Part shown: positions 9,004-16,987 of the stretch, piece after piece
Layout: each line of letters begins with the position of its first letter
Numbering within the stretch: the first letter of the stretch is position 1
Source of the DNA: Thalassotalea eurytherma
Lineage (GTDB): Bacteria; Pseudomonadota; Gammaproteobacteria; Enterobacterales; Alteromonadaceae
Reading direction: 5' to 3'
NCBI RefSeq assembly: GCF_030161415.1
Contig: NZ_BSSU01000012.1
Location: forward strand, 114,761 to 178,760
DNA: 64,000 bases
The notes under the pieces: generated by a model
What the model was told of the DNA's origin: nothing
Seen by the model: the letters and a program-made list of their open reading frames with translations, nothing else
Databases searched by the model: none
Program-made: the position numbers and the translations under genes

Positions 9004-10037
9004 GCTTGTGCTTCCTTCTTATCTTCTAAGCAAAACGGACGGAAAAAACTAAGGTACTTAACTCCATCGGCTTTTAGTAAATTGTTGTCAGCATCAAAAT
9101 GTGACAGAACACTAGATTGATACAAAGAAATGTATTTTTCATAATCAATGGTGTTAAAAAAATTTGTATCGACACGGCGTGCGTGGAAAACAAGAGCTTG
9201 CTGATCAATACGAACAATGAACTTTTGATCACCATCTAGATTCTTAACCCGTAGACATAAATCAGGTTTGTGCCAATCAGATACAAAGGAAGGAACCAGC
9301 GGGAAGCCATACACCAGATAGCGCATACCTTCGATTTTAAAGGTTGTTGGATTGAACTGAGCCTTATTTACTTTGCCGCTACTGAATAATTCAAGTGTCA
9401 ACACCAGCCAGTGCTCATGCTTAGAAAATGTATTTCCTTCAGAAATACAGCCTTCGAACTCACCATCATGGTTTACATGATTGATGTACATGTATTTTTT
9501 AATGTTATCCAAGGAAAGCTTTTCAAACGGAAACTTTGAAGCTATGAGCCTGAAATAACAACCATGAACTTTTAAATCTGCATATTGAACTATCAACGGA
9601 TCATCAAAGGCATCAAAGTATGGTCGCCACTCTAAGCGGAAGTCTGCTCCTGTATTTACAATAAACTTGGCATCTTCAGGTAACCCTAAAACTTGGTATA
9701 TCACTGAAACTAACTCTAATGTATTGATATCTACCAGCATTAGGCTTTCGATACGGTTTGCCATTGACTCAATTTCTTTATGAAGCGATTCAATAATTTC
9801 TTGATCATCATATTCGTTGATCATTAAGTATTTCAGGGAATCGTGCTTTAGAATTGAGTCTAGATTATTATCGTCAAATACTTCCTTGAGGCGGATGTGA
9901 GTTTGTGAAAAGTCAGAACAGTTATAAACACCTATTGACCATAAACGCTCTGCATACAGGTCAGGAAACTCTAACAATAATGCAAAATTCTTGGCTTGGA
10001 TATTAAGCTTATTCTTTAGTTGAGGTACTGAGATCAT
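9000..10037 (-). CDS. Hypothetical protein with N-terminal AK-x-LL helical motif
   Basis: A 345-residue soluble protein with no recognised catalytic motif. The N-terminus (NIQAKNFALLLEFPDLYAER, then SIGVYNCSDF) resembles the start of the 132-residue protein encoded at 10248-10610, and more loosely the short helical domain that precedes DUFs in glyoxalase-superfamily-like accessory proteins. Two internal stretches look alike: FKIEGMRYLVYGFPLV (about 243-258) and LKADGVKYLSFFRPFC (about 320-335). It is the first gene of a three-gene unit (ATGA overlap to the next). Function is unknown. Confidence 0.75.
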   Translation of the reverse strand: MISVPQLKNKLNIQAKNFALLLEFPDLYAERLWSIGVYNCSDFSQTHIRLKEVFDDNNLDSILKHDSLKYLMINEYDDQEIIESLHKEIESMANRIESLMLVDINTLELVSVIYQVLGLPEDAKFIVNTGADFRLEWRPYFDAFDDPLIVQYADLKVHGCYFRLIASKFPFEKLSLDNIKKYMYINHVNHDGEFEGCISEGNTFSKHEHWLVLTLELFSSGKVNKAQFNPTTFKIEGMRYLVYGFPLVPSFVSDWHKPDLCLRVKNLDGDQKFIVRIDQQALVFHARRVDTNFFNTIDYEKYISLYQSSVLSHFDADNNLLKADGVKYLSFFRPFCLEDKKEAQA

Positions 10038-10247
10038 TTAGTTCTCCAAACAACATTTGCAAACAAACAATGGCCTACGAACACATTGTTTACTTGACTG
10101 TTTGAATCACCAAATTTTCACGGATGCTCCGCTTCACTGTTCACATTTTTCAAGGCGAAAAACATGTGTAGGCGTAGGCTGTCCGCACAACCTTTCACTC
10201 ATAATATCGCTAAATTTTTAAATGGCAACTTACGGATTTGTACAAAA

Positions 10248-10610
10248 TCAGTCAGAAATTTTGGCTTTGAACTCATCAAAGCTAAGTCCGAAAAGGGATA
10301 TGACTAATTCTTCATTTATATTGGAACCGGGAAATTTTTTTTCAAAACTTCCGATGATGCTATCTAGGTGGCTAGCTAATATTTTTACTAAAAATATTTC
10401 CGAGTTTGGTGAGAGAGCAGACAGTGCTATCAATGGGTTGTCAAAGGATTCAGCTTTTATTTTTACTAGTAAATCACCGTAACTGCCACAGCCGTAAAGA
10501 CAAATAGCTACCCCTTCTTGGGCCTGCCCAAGGGGAATAGTTAATAATTTAGATAATCGTTTTGCCTGCCTTTTTATATTTACTAGCAGGTCTTCTTTAT
10601 TAAAAGACAT
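10248..10610 (-). CDS. Hypothetical protein sharing N-terminal motif with its neighbour
   Basis: A 120-residue soluble protein from the ATG at 10610; an earlier GTG at 10646 would add 12 residues, but MSFNKEDLL is the more natural start. The pattern RQAKRLSKLLTIPLGQAQEG followed by LYGCGSYGDL fits the A(K/R)xLxxxL...QAQE...GY/SW motif seen at the N-terminus of some uncharacterised accessory proteins, including glyoxalase-superfamily-like ones (recalled, not searched). It stands alone, 210 bases upstream of the three-gene unit. That gap holds an 8-base inverted repeat (AAACAATG/CATTGTTT) but no obvious promoter. Confidence 0.6.
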   Translation of the reverse strand: MSFNKEDLLVNIKRQAKRLSKLLTIPLGQAQEGVAICLYGCGSYGDLLVKIKAESFDNPLIALSALSPNSEIFLVKILASHLDSIIGSFEKKFPGSNINEELVISLFGLSFDEFKAKISD

Positions 10611-10725
10611 CAATACACCCAAAAACGGCAACGCTAGGCCACGCACCTATGTCACTCAGTTTTTATGTGAATATTTAATCTTTTAGTTCAGAGTAAATCC
10701 ATTTCGTCCTGTTTTCGTGGGAACG

Positions 10726-10742
10726 GGCTTCTCTGAGAAGCC
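10726..10742. repeat. Short perfect palindrome
   Basis: GGCTTCTC and GAGAAGCC flank a single T in the 265-base gap between the M24 peptidase gene and the hypothetical gene at 10610. There is no T-run on either side, so it is a poor terminator; it may be a binding site. Nothing else stands out in this gap. Confidence 0.3.
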
Positions 10743-10875
10743 ATCAAATATATTTTAAGACAGCTAACGGAATTTTAAAACACCATTGAAGCAGCCAACT
10801 GGTTCTATTAATTAGATCTATGAGCACCATAGGCGGTGCGCTATCAACAAGAGCCTGTGTTGTATTTATATAAGA

Positions 10876-12168
10876 CTAAATTATCTCAGGCCCAATTGTG
10901 CCAAGTGGCTCTTCAATTGATTTAGGTGGGTTTGTGAAATATTGAGGACCACCTTCAGTAAGATAAATGCAATCTTCAATTCGAACTCCGAACTCACCGG
11001 GGATATAAATTCCCGGTTCGTTACTGAAGCACATGCCTGCCTTTAATTTTGTTTTTTCGCCATGTACAAAGTTTATCTCTTCATGAATTTCCATACCTAT
11101 ACCGTGCCCAGTTCGGTGCGATAATCCCGGCGTTGCATAGCCCGGCCCGAATCCCTCTGATTCATAAAAGGATCTCACAGCATCATCCACATTAGTTGCT
11201 AAAACACCAATTTGAGCTGTCTTAAATACTATGTCTTGGCCTTTCCTTACAGTATTCCAAATTTTTCTGTGCCTGTTAGACGGTTCTCCAAAAACAAAAG
11301 TACGGCTAATATCTGAACGATATTCATGCACGTTACAACCGCTGTCCATTAGGATAATAGAACCCTTTTTCAAGATCTGAGGTTTCTTTGTTCCATGCGG
11401 TAAAGCACTTGATTCATTTGATAGTGCCATTGACCAAACACCATCGCCTCCCAATTGGGTTTGTGCAGAGTTCATTAGTGATTTTATGTCTTTCCCAGTC
11501 ATTCCTTCTTCAAGGTTACTATATACATAGTTGTATGCAGCTAAGGTAATCTCATTTGCTTTTCTCATGAGTTGTAACTCATTTTTGCTTTTGAACATCC
11601 TGCATCCTTGCGTCACTGGATCAGCAGAAACATGGTTCATACTCGGCAATTCATTCATTATTCCTTCAAACACGAAATATCGTACCGACTCCTCAAAACC
11701 AATATTACCTTTTACAACTCCAACACTTTTCAAATGCTGAGCTAATGCTTTATAGGGGCTTTGATGTTCATTCCATGCTACAACTGCAATATCAGAATTA
11801 ATACTTTCTTGGATAGTTGGTACTTCAAATTCTGGGCACACTACAAACCAATTGCCTTCACGCGGTATAACAACGGAAGTTAGCCGTTCACTTCGCCACC
11901 ATTTCAAATCACTGAAATATGTCATGGACGCCCCCGGCTCCAGAACCAAAACATTAATGTCATAAATACTCATCAACTTTTGTGCTTTCTTAATTCGCTC
12001 TAGTCTCTCGAAGCTACTAATAGGTTTTACTGACGAAGTCAGATCTCTCAAAGCATTTTGGGAACTATTGCTAGTTGACGTTGAAGAAGCTGATGCAATC
12101 GGAACTAATCCAAGTGATGCTAAGGCAACTGCCGATTGCTTTAAAAAGGTTCTTTTTGTGTTTTGCAT
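10876..12168 (-). CDS. Tat-exported M24 family metallopeptidase (Xaa-Pro aminopeptidase-like)
   Basis: A 430-residue pita-bread-fold peptidase that would cleave X-Pro or X-aa bonds outside the cytoplasm. The N-terminus KRTFLKQSAVALASLGLVP is a Tat-type signal (KR in place of RR). Residues about 55-190 form the creatinase-like N domain. The catalytic domain keeps all five metal ligands: MDSG, SDISRTF, HRTGHGIG, NEPGIY and RIED. Neighbours give no clear pathway. It is transcribed away from the truncated amidohydrolase, whose remnant and repeat element occupy its upstream region. Confidence 0.88.
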   Translation of the reverse strand: MQNTKRTFLKQSAVALASLGLVPIASASSTSTSNSSQNALRDLTSSVKPISSFERLERIKKAQKLMSIYDINVLVLEPGASMTYFSDLKWWRSERLTSVVIPREGNWFVVCPEFEVPTIQESINSDIAVVAWNEHQSPYKALAQHLKSVGVVKGNIGFEESVRYFVFEGIMNELPSMNHVSADPVTQGCRMFKSKNELQLMRKANEITLAAYNYVYSNLEEGMTGKDIKSLMNSAQTQLGGDGVWSMALSNESSALPHGTKKPQILKKGSIILMDSGCNVHEYRSDISRTFVFGEPSNRHRKIWNTVRKGQDIVFKTAQIGVLATNVDDAVRSFYESEGFGPGYATPGLSHRTGHGIGMEIHEEINFVHGEKTKLKAGMCFSNEPGIYIPGEFGVRIEDCIYLTEGGPQYFTNPPKSIEEPLGTIGPEII

Positions 12169-12328
12169 ATTGATGCCTTAATCGTTAATCGCTTTTGTAG
12201 TTTAATAGTGATGTAATTGGTAGATAATTAACAGTTAATTGCACTGTGTACTATTAATAGAAGGAAATGTTCCACCTCACAATTCGTTAATATTTACCTC
12301 AAATAGTTAGCAAATTGATATCCAAATT

Positions 12329-12476
12329 AAATGATAGGGGTTTAATAAATATTTCTGAAAACAAGTCATAATAAAATGATAGGGAAAAAGTGATAGGGTA
12401 ATATTACAAGACTTGATTCCCCACAAGTCTTGTAATACAATAGGTCTTGAATTGAGGATTTATCAACCTATCATTT
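12329..12476. mobile_element. MITE-like 148-bp inverted-repeat element (candidate)
   Basis: AAATGATAGG (12329-12338) and CCTATCATTT (12467-12476) are perfect 10-base inverted ends. Inside are two more TGATAGGG copies (12377-12384, 12391-12398) and a strong hairpin at 12402-12437. The right end lies in the last codons of the truncated amidohydrolase, about 20 bases past the point where family similarity stops. There is no ORF inside. It could be a non-autonomous element, or binding-site repeats for an unknown regulator of the M24 gene. Confidence 0.35.
12402..12437. terminator. Hairpin, possible bidirectional terminator
   Basis: Fourteen-base perfect arms TATTACAAGACTTG and CAAGTCTTGTAATA enclose an 8-base loop. 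It lies just past the stop of the truncated amidohydrolase. No long T-run follows, so transcription termination is plausible but not certain. Confidence 0.5.
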
Positions 12477-13575
12477 CAGATTCTATAAAGCTTAGCCAGT
12501 CAAACCAATATGAGCCATGAGCATATCTGCTCGGCTGAAAGAAATCCCATAGCGTTGGCAATGTGTACTCTTCATGCCAGTCTGCGTTCATTTCACGCAT
12601 TAAATCGCGACTTGCTTCATAGATTGTCATCGTAGGGTTAATGGTAAAGTCGAGTTTTAGTAGTTCATCACGAACCTTAATCCATTGCTCAGTATCTGGC
12701 TTGGCTGCTTGATCCCATAATCTTCCTGCTTCACCAAAACGATCTTGTTCATTATTGTAGTTATACTCTGGAGAGTAATTTTGGATGGTTTGATGCTCAA
12801 ATAATGCTTCAGGTAATCCGTACCAGTGCTCCATTGTTGTTAATCCAAGGCGAGCAGAGTCGATGACATTCATGCTGGTTACTTCCAATTGTGCATGGTG
12901 CATCATTGAGCCTAAGCCTTGATTCTTCGCTTCTGTTAATGCTGCTTCCATGATTGCAGGTGGAGCACCAAAAAATTTAATACCTTTAGCACCTTGTTTG
13001 GCTATGTTTTTTACCCATTTAGTTGCTTGTTTGGGTGTGGTTATGGGGGTTTTAATTCCCATACCAAAACCAACATAAGGAACGATGCGTGGCGCAGCAA
13101 TTTCATTGGCATTACTGCGTTTAACATGATCCATTACCCAATCAACGCCATTAAAACTGCCCGGTTCACGCACCGTAGTAATGCCATGCGCTAACCAAAG
13201 TTTAAAAACATATTCGGCAGGAATATTATCTGCGCTGCCGCCAATATGGCCATGCATATCAATAAAACCAGGCAAGATATATTGGTTAGTAACATCAATT
13301 ACTTTATCATTTGGCCCTGCTTTAGGGCGCCTATTTGGCTTGATTGGCACGCCAGGGTTACCGACATTCACCATGCGTACTATGCGATCATTTTCAATCA
13401 CTATATCCATAGGGCCTTGTGCTGGTGCACCTTCACCGTTAACTACTATCCCTCCTCTCAGAATAAGACGCTCGTATGGGCCATCACCTGTTTGGCGATT
13501 TGGCGCCTTTTCGCCGGGGGCTGCATGTAATAAAGCTGAGACAAGCATCAGCGATAGGGCAAATATTTTTTTCAT
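12463..13575 (-). pseudogene. Truncated secreted amidohydrolase (imidazolonepropionase-like)
   Basis: The intact part encodes a signal peptide (MKKIFALSLMLVSALLHA; the ATG at 13575 is preferred over the longer frame from 13689) and the first two thirds of an amidohydrolase: DMHGHIGG (HxH metal pair), the K-containing stretch GIKFFG, HHAQLE and EHWYG. Family members continue well past AHGSYWFDW with another 100 or more residues, including the last metal-binding Asp. Here the frame ends 10 unrelated residues later. The missing catalytic Asp implies loss of activity. The break lies at the inverted-repeat element, suggesting insertion or deletion there. Confidence 0.75.
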
Positions 13576-13736
13576 TTTTATGGCGTTCCCAAAGATATAG
13601 TTATTTTTGTACACATTGAGTATAGCGTGATGTTTTAGGCAAACAATTGCTTTGCGTTTGAACAGGTTGTTAGTACGATAGATAACCAATGTTAATGTTG
13701 TTTTAACAAAAGATGAGTTGATAAGGAAAGTAGGTT

Positions 13737-14138
13737 TTGTTTAAAGAAAGCTTTAGTCCAAGGTTTAGTGATACTGATGCCTTAGGGCACATAAATAATA
13801 CGTTAGTTCCGATTTGGTTTGAAGCGGCAAGAAAGCCAATCTTTGAATTGTTTATACCTGACCTTGATCCCAAAAAGTGGAACCTCATTCTGGCAAATAT
13901 TGATGTTTCGTTTAAAGCACAAATGTATTTTGGCCATGAAATGGAAGTTCGAACGTGTATCCAACATGTTGGTAACAGTTCGTTCAAGGTGTATCAAGAG
14001 CTTTGGCAGCAAAATCAATGTTGTGCATCGGGCGCTGCAACCATGGTGCATTATGATTATAGCCAGCAAAAATCTGCTACGATTCCGCAGCCAATTAAAG
14101 AAGCATTGTCGGCACATTTATACGTAGAAAATAATTAA
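13737..14138 (+). CDS. Acyl-CoA thioesterase (4HBT / YbgC-like)
   Basis: A 133-residue hotdog-fold thioesterase that would hydrolyse acyl-CoA or acyl-ACP. The motif RFSDTDALGHINN near the N-terminus carries the family's conserved Asp and the helix-capping region, and the rest matches a 4HBT domain in length. The start is a TTG seven bases after AAGGAAA; no in-frame ATG is available upstream. It stands alone, divergent from the amidohydrolase remnant and upstream of ssb. Physiological substrate is unknown. Confidence 0.85.
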   Translation: MFKESFSPRFSDTDALGHINNTLVPIWFEAARKPIFELFIPDLDPKKWNLILANIDVSFKAQMYFGHEMEVRTCIQHVGNSSFKVYQELWQQNQCCASGAATMVHYDYSQQKSATIPQPIKEALSAHLYVENN

Positions 14139-14153
14139 TTTTTTTAGCTAAGT

Positions 14154-14174
14154 TGTAGGTAAAATTTACCTACA
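14154..14174. promoter_or_regulatory. 21-bp palindrome upstream of ssb
   Basis: TGTAGGTAAA and TTTACCTACA flank one A. It lies 95-115 bases before the ssb start and just after the thioesterase gene. A weak T-run 12 bases later (TCTTTTTT) makes it a possible weak terminator, but the perfect symmetry is more like an operator. It is not a LexA box (CTGT-N8-ACAG). Confidence 0.4.
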
Positions 14175-14268
14175 GTGGTAGAATCTTTTTTCCAATATTT
14201 TAGAGAAAAAGATCTCAAGCGAAGATCAGTCAATGTCAAATACATTGCCAACACCATAGGATAAATAC

Positions 14269-14967
14269 ATGGCCAGTCGTGGAATCAACAAAGTCATCAT
14301 CGTAGGTAACTTAGGACAAGATCCAGAAGTTCGTTTTATGCCAAACGGCGGTGCAGTTGCTAATTTTACAGTTGCTACTTCAGAAACCTGGAAAGATAAG
14401 CAAACCGGTGAACAAAAAGAAAAGACTGAGTGGCACCGTATCGTAATTTATCAACGACTTGCGGAAATTGCTGGTGAATACCTGAAAAAAGGTTCTAAAG
14501 TGTACTTAGAAGGTCGATTACAAACACGTAAGTGGCAGAATCAACAAGGCCAAGATCAGTATACAACTGAGATCGTAGTAAACGATATGCAAATGCTAGA
14601 CTCGCGTGGTCAAGGCCAAGGTGGTTTCCAACAGCAAAATCAAGGTGGTTACCAACAACAAGGTCAAGGCGGCTTCAATAAACCAGCCGCACAGCCAAGT
14701 GGCTATCAAGCACCTGCACAGCAAAGTGGCGGATATCAAGCACCAGCGCAACAAAGCCAAGCACCACAAAGTGGTTACCAAGCGCCAGCCCAGCAAAGTG
14801 GTGGTTACCAAGCGCCAGCGCCACAAAGCCAAGGTCAACAAGGTGGATACCAAGCGCCTGCACAGCAAAACCAAGGTGGTTTTAACAAACCTGCTGCACA
14901 ATCAAATGCACCTAAAGTAAACCCACAAGAGCCAACAATTGACTTTGACGATGATATTCCTTTTTAG
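14269..14967 (+). CDS. ssb: Single-stranded DNA-binding protein SSB
   Basis: Binds ssDNA during replication, recombination and repair. The N-terminal OB fold (residues 1-110, starting [20 protein letters not shown]) is standard. It is followed by a long Gly/Gln/Pro-rich linker with repeated GYQAPAQQ units and the acidic tip DFDDDIPF that recruits repair proteins. At 232 residues it is longer than E. coli SSB (178) because of the linker. The usual divergent uvrA is absent and no LexA box is seen. A terminator follows directly. Confidence 0.98.
   Translation: MASRGINKVIIVGNLGQDPEVRFMPNGGAVANFTVATSETWKDKQTGEQKEKTEWHRIVIYQRLAEIAGEYLKKGSKVYLEGRLQTRKWQNQQGQDQYTTEIVVNDMQMLDSRGQGQGGFQQQNQGGYQQQGQGGFNKPAAQPSGYQAPAQQSGGYQAPAQQSQAPQSGYQAPAQQSGGYQAPAPQSQGQQGGYQAPAQQNQGGFNKPAAQSNAPKVNPQEPTIDFDDDIPF
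14698..14875 (+). repeat. Coding tandem repeats in the SSB linker
   Basis: Five imperfect units encoding (G)GYQAPA(Q/P)Q, 27-45 bases each, make up the SSB linker. Such repeats can change copy number by slippage without breaking the frame, because units are multiples of three. Confidence 0.8.
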
Positions 14968-14992
14968 GACAGATGGTTAGGTTAAACAGTTT

Positions 14993-15020
14993 AAAGCCTC
15001 GTTCTAGCGAGGCTTTTTTT
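14993..15020 (+). terminator. Rho-independent terminator after ssb
   Basis: Stem AAAGCCTCG/CGAGGCTTT with a 6-base loop and a T-run, starting 25 bases after the ssb stop. Confidence 0.9.
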
Positions 15021-15436
15021 ATCAATCAGAAAATATAAAGGCGAAACTACTTTGAATAGCAAGGTGTTCAACAGCGTTACATATATACTGTAAGAATGAC
15101 ATTAAACTCAGCTCTATACAGTGTATTTAGTGGGTAAAAACTAAAGTCATTTGACGCTAACTAATTATAACCTAATACAAAAGTTGCATTGGCCTCAACA
15201 CTCGAAAAATGGGTGCGCTTTTGCTTTGATTGCTGTTTTCGTCGATCGGGTGCTAATGCATTTTTTGTGCAAAGGAACGTTTAGTGGTTTCTTGATTTCA
15301 TTGGTGCTGTTGTGTGGTTAATCACCTTTTCGCTGAGTGTTATATGGTTGTTAACTTGATGATATTATATTTAATAATTTTGCCTAGTTTAGCTGTATAT
15401 AAATGTATTGTTGGGGAAAAAAGAGTTCTCGCGGGT
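15021..15436. other. Gene-free AT-rich interval
   Basis: About 415 bases between two terminators with no supported ORF. A loose inverted pair (TACTGTA near 15086, TACAGT near 15116) is the only pattern noticed. It could hide a small RNA, since terminators bound it on both sides, but no promoter is convincing. Confidence 0.4.
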
Positions 15437-15468
15437 AGAAAAAAAGAGGCTATAAAGCCTCTTTATTA
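15437..15468 (-). terminator. Terminator after the 63-residue gene
   Basis: Stem AAAGAGGC/GCCTCTTT around TATAAA. On the minus strand it ends in a T-run, 19 bases past the stop of the gene at 15487-15678. Confidence 0.85.
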
Positions 15469-15486
15469 AATCATGCACTGGGGAAA

Positions 15487-15678
15487 TTAATAGTACGTAT
15501 CTTCTTTATTGTGTGCTTGTGGATCATCAATAATGTCTTCAAACGGGACCTCAAAACTGTGATTGTTTTCCATATTAGACATGTAAACCGTTTTAGTAGA
15601 GCCGTCAATCCAAGTGACTGTGCCACTACCTTTCTTGCTACCACATTTCATACCTATGTGTAGATCATTAAATTGCAT
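15487..15678 (-). CDS. Small hypothetical protein, 63 residues
   Basis: Not a family that could be named. The gene is supported by a strong Shine-Dalgarno (GAGGAGG) eight bases before the ATG and its own downstream terminator. The product is soluble and beta-rich: GMKCGSKKGSGTVTWIDGSTKTVYMSN, broken by Gly and charged residues, resembles a small SH3- or KOW-like barrel, but this is only an impression. The C-terminus is acidic. It is monocistronic. Confidence 0.7.
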   Translation of the reverse strand: MQFNDLHIGMKCGSKKGSGTVTWIDGSTKTVYMSNMENNHSFEVPFEDIIDDPQAHNKEDTYY

Positions 15679-15844
15679 CGCTCCTCCTCATTTTATTGAA
15701 TTGGTGCAGGTGTTTAGATTGCCATAACGTTTATAAGTTCAGTTTTGTGATGTATTACAGCAAAAATACAGCAATCACGTTGCACGTTTTTCATACGGTT
15801 GATGATCGATTATAGAGGGATTTTTATACAACGCCAGTGGTTTT

Positions 15845-16987
15845 TTATGCAAAAAACTCAGTACCGAGTACAAGTGCTCTGCTAGCGCCCGTGACGCTTG
15901 GGATGTTACCAAAAATATTTTTATCATAAGCATAAGCAAACCAAGCAAAAGCCATCGCTTCTAACGCATCACCGTCTACACCTATACTTGAAATGACATC
16001 AAGTTTTTGTTGTGTAAGCTCTTGTTTTAAAAGGTTAAATATTTCTGTGTTATGGGCTCCGCCGCCACATAAATATACATTGCCTGACGTTGAAATTTGT
16101 TGAATTTGTTCACTAATACTCACCGCAGTTAGCGCGCATAAAGTCGCTTGAATGTCTTGCGGTGTAAGGGTTTTTCTTGTTGGAAATTGCGCTAATTTTG
16201 ATGCTAACCATGCTGCATGAAAATATTCTCTACCTGTGCTTTTAGGTGCAGGTAAAGAGAAGTAATCGTCGGCTAGCAGTAGCGTAAGTAGCGCTTGATT
16301 TACGCTACCGGAATTTGCCCACTTACCATTTTCATCATATGACTTGTCGTTGTGGTGTGCGCAATACCATTCATCAAGTAATGCGTTACCTGGGCCAGTA
16401 TCAAACCCTAAGATAGCTTCATTATGATCCGAAGGAAGGTAAGTCATATTGGCAATACCACCAATATTAACGACAAAGAGTGGTTCATTGTTGCTGAGCA
16501 GGGCGCGATGAAAAGCGGGCACTAATGGCGCGCCTTGGCCACCGTATGCGATATCTTTTTTTCTAAACTGACCGATGACCCTCACTTGAGTGAGCGCTGC
16601 TAGGGTGTGATTACAGCCTATTTGTAGAGTAAAAGGGTACTGTTGCGAAGAACTAGGCGGGCGGTGTCTAATGGTTTGACCGTGATTGCCGATTGCACTT
16701 ATATCGCTAGAGGTTAAATTTTGTTCCATTAAGAAGCGCTGAACAGCTGCTGCAAACAACGTTGCCAATTCAACATCGAGTGCGCCCATATGCTCAATTT
16801 CATGGCTTGAAGAGTCATACAGTTGCGTGATTTTTGCACGCGTTTTATGACAATAAGCTTGGTAAAAACTAGCGATGAGTTCAGGCTTGTCAGCCGAAAA
16901 ATCAACAAGCGCTAAATCAATACCGTCAGCACTTGTTCCCGACATAATGCCAATGTAATAGTTTGGTTTCATGTCGGTGGTTGCCAT
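15845..16987 (-). CDS. anmK: Anhydro-N-acetylmuramic acid kinase
   Basis: Phosphorylates and opens 1,6-anhydro-MurNAc to MurNAc-6-phosphate in peptidoglycan recycling. The 380-residue length is typical. The N-terminal phosphate-1 motif is MSGTSADGIDLALVDF, and the ASKHA fold continues with FVVNIGGIANMTYL, GFDTGPGN and the late adenosine motif VYLCGGGAHN. Its start overlaps the stop of the M23 peptidase gene (TAATG), so cell-wall cleavage and recycling genes are coupled. Confidence 0.97.
   Translation of the reverse strand: MATTDMKPNYYIGIMSGTSADGIDLALVDFSADKPELIASFYQAYCHKTRAKITQLYDSSSHEIEHMGALDVELATLFAAAVQRFLMEQNLTSSDISAIGNHGQTIRHRPPSSSQQYPFTLQIGCNHTLAALTQVRVIGQFRKKDIAYGGQGAPLVPAFHRALLSNNEPLFVVNIGGIANMTYLPSDHNEAILGFDTGPGNALLDEWYCAHHNDKSYDENGKWANSGSVNQALLTLLLADDYFSLPAPKSTGREYFHAAWLASKLAQFPTRKTLTPQDIQATLCALTAVSISEQIQQISTSGNVYLCGGGAHNTEIFNLLKQELTQQKLDVISSIGVDGDALEAMAFAWFAYAYDKNIFGNIPSVTGASRALVLGTEFFA

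Noticed and set aside
10222..10482. Plus-strand frame opposite the 120-residue hypothetical gene
   Set aside because: The minus-strand protein has a recognisable helical motif shared with its neighbour; this one has none.
13181..13600. Plus-strand frame opposite the amidohydrolase remnant
   Set aside because: No ribosome site; the minus strand has clear family motifs.
14139..14268. LexA box before ssb
   Set aside because: No CTGT-N8-ACAG match was found.
14596..14901. Long frames opposite and beside the SSB linker
   Set aside because: They are by-products of the repeated linker codons.
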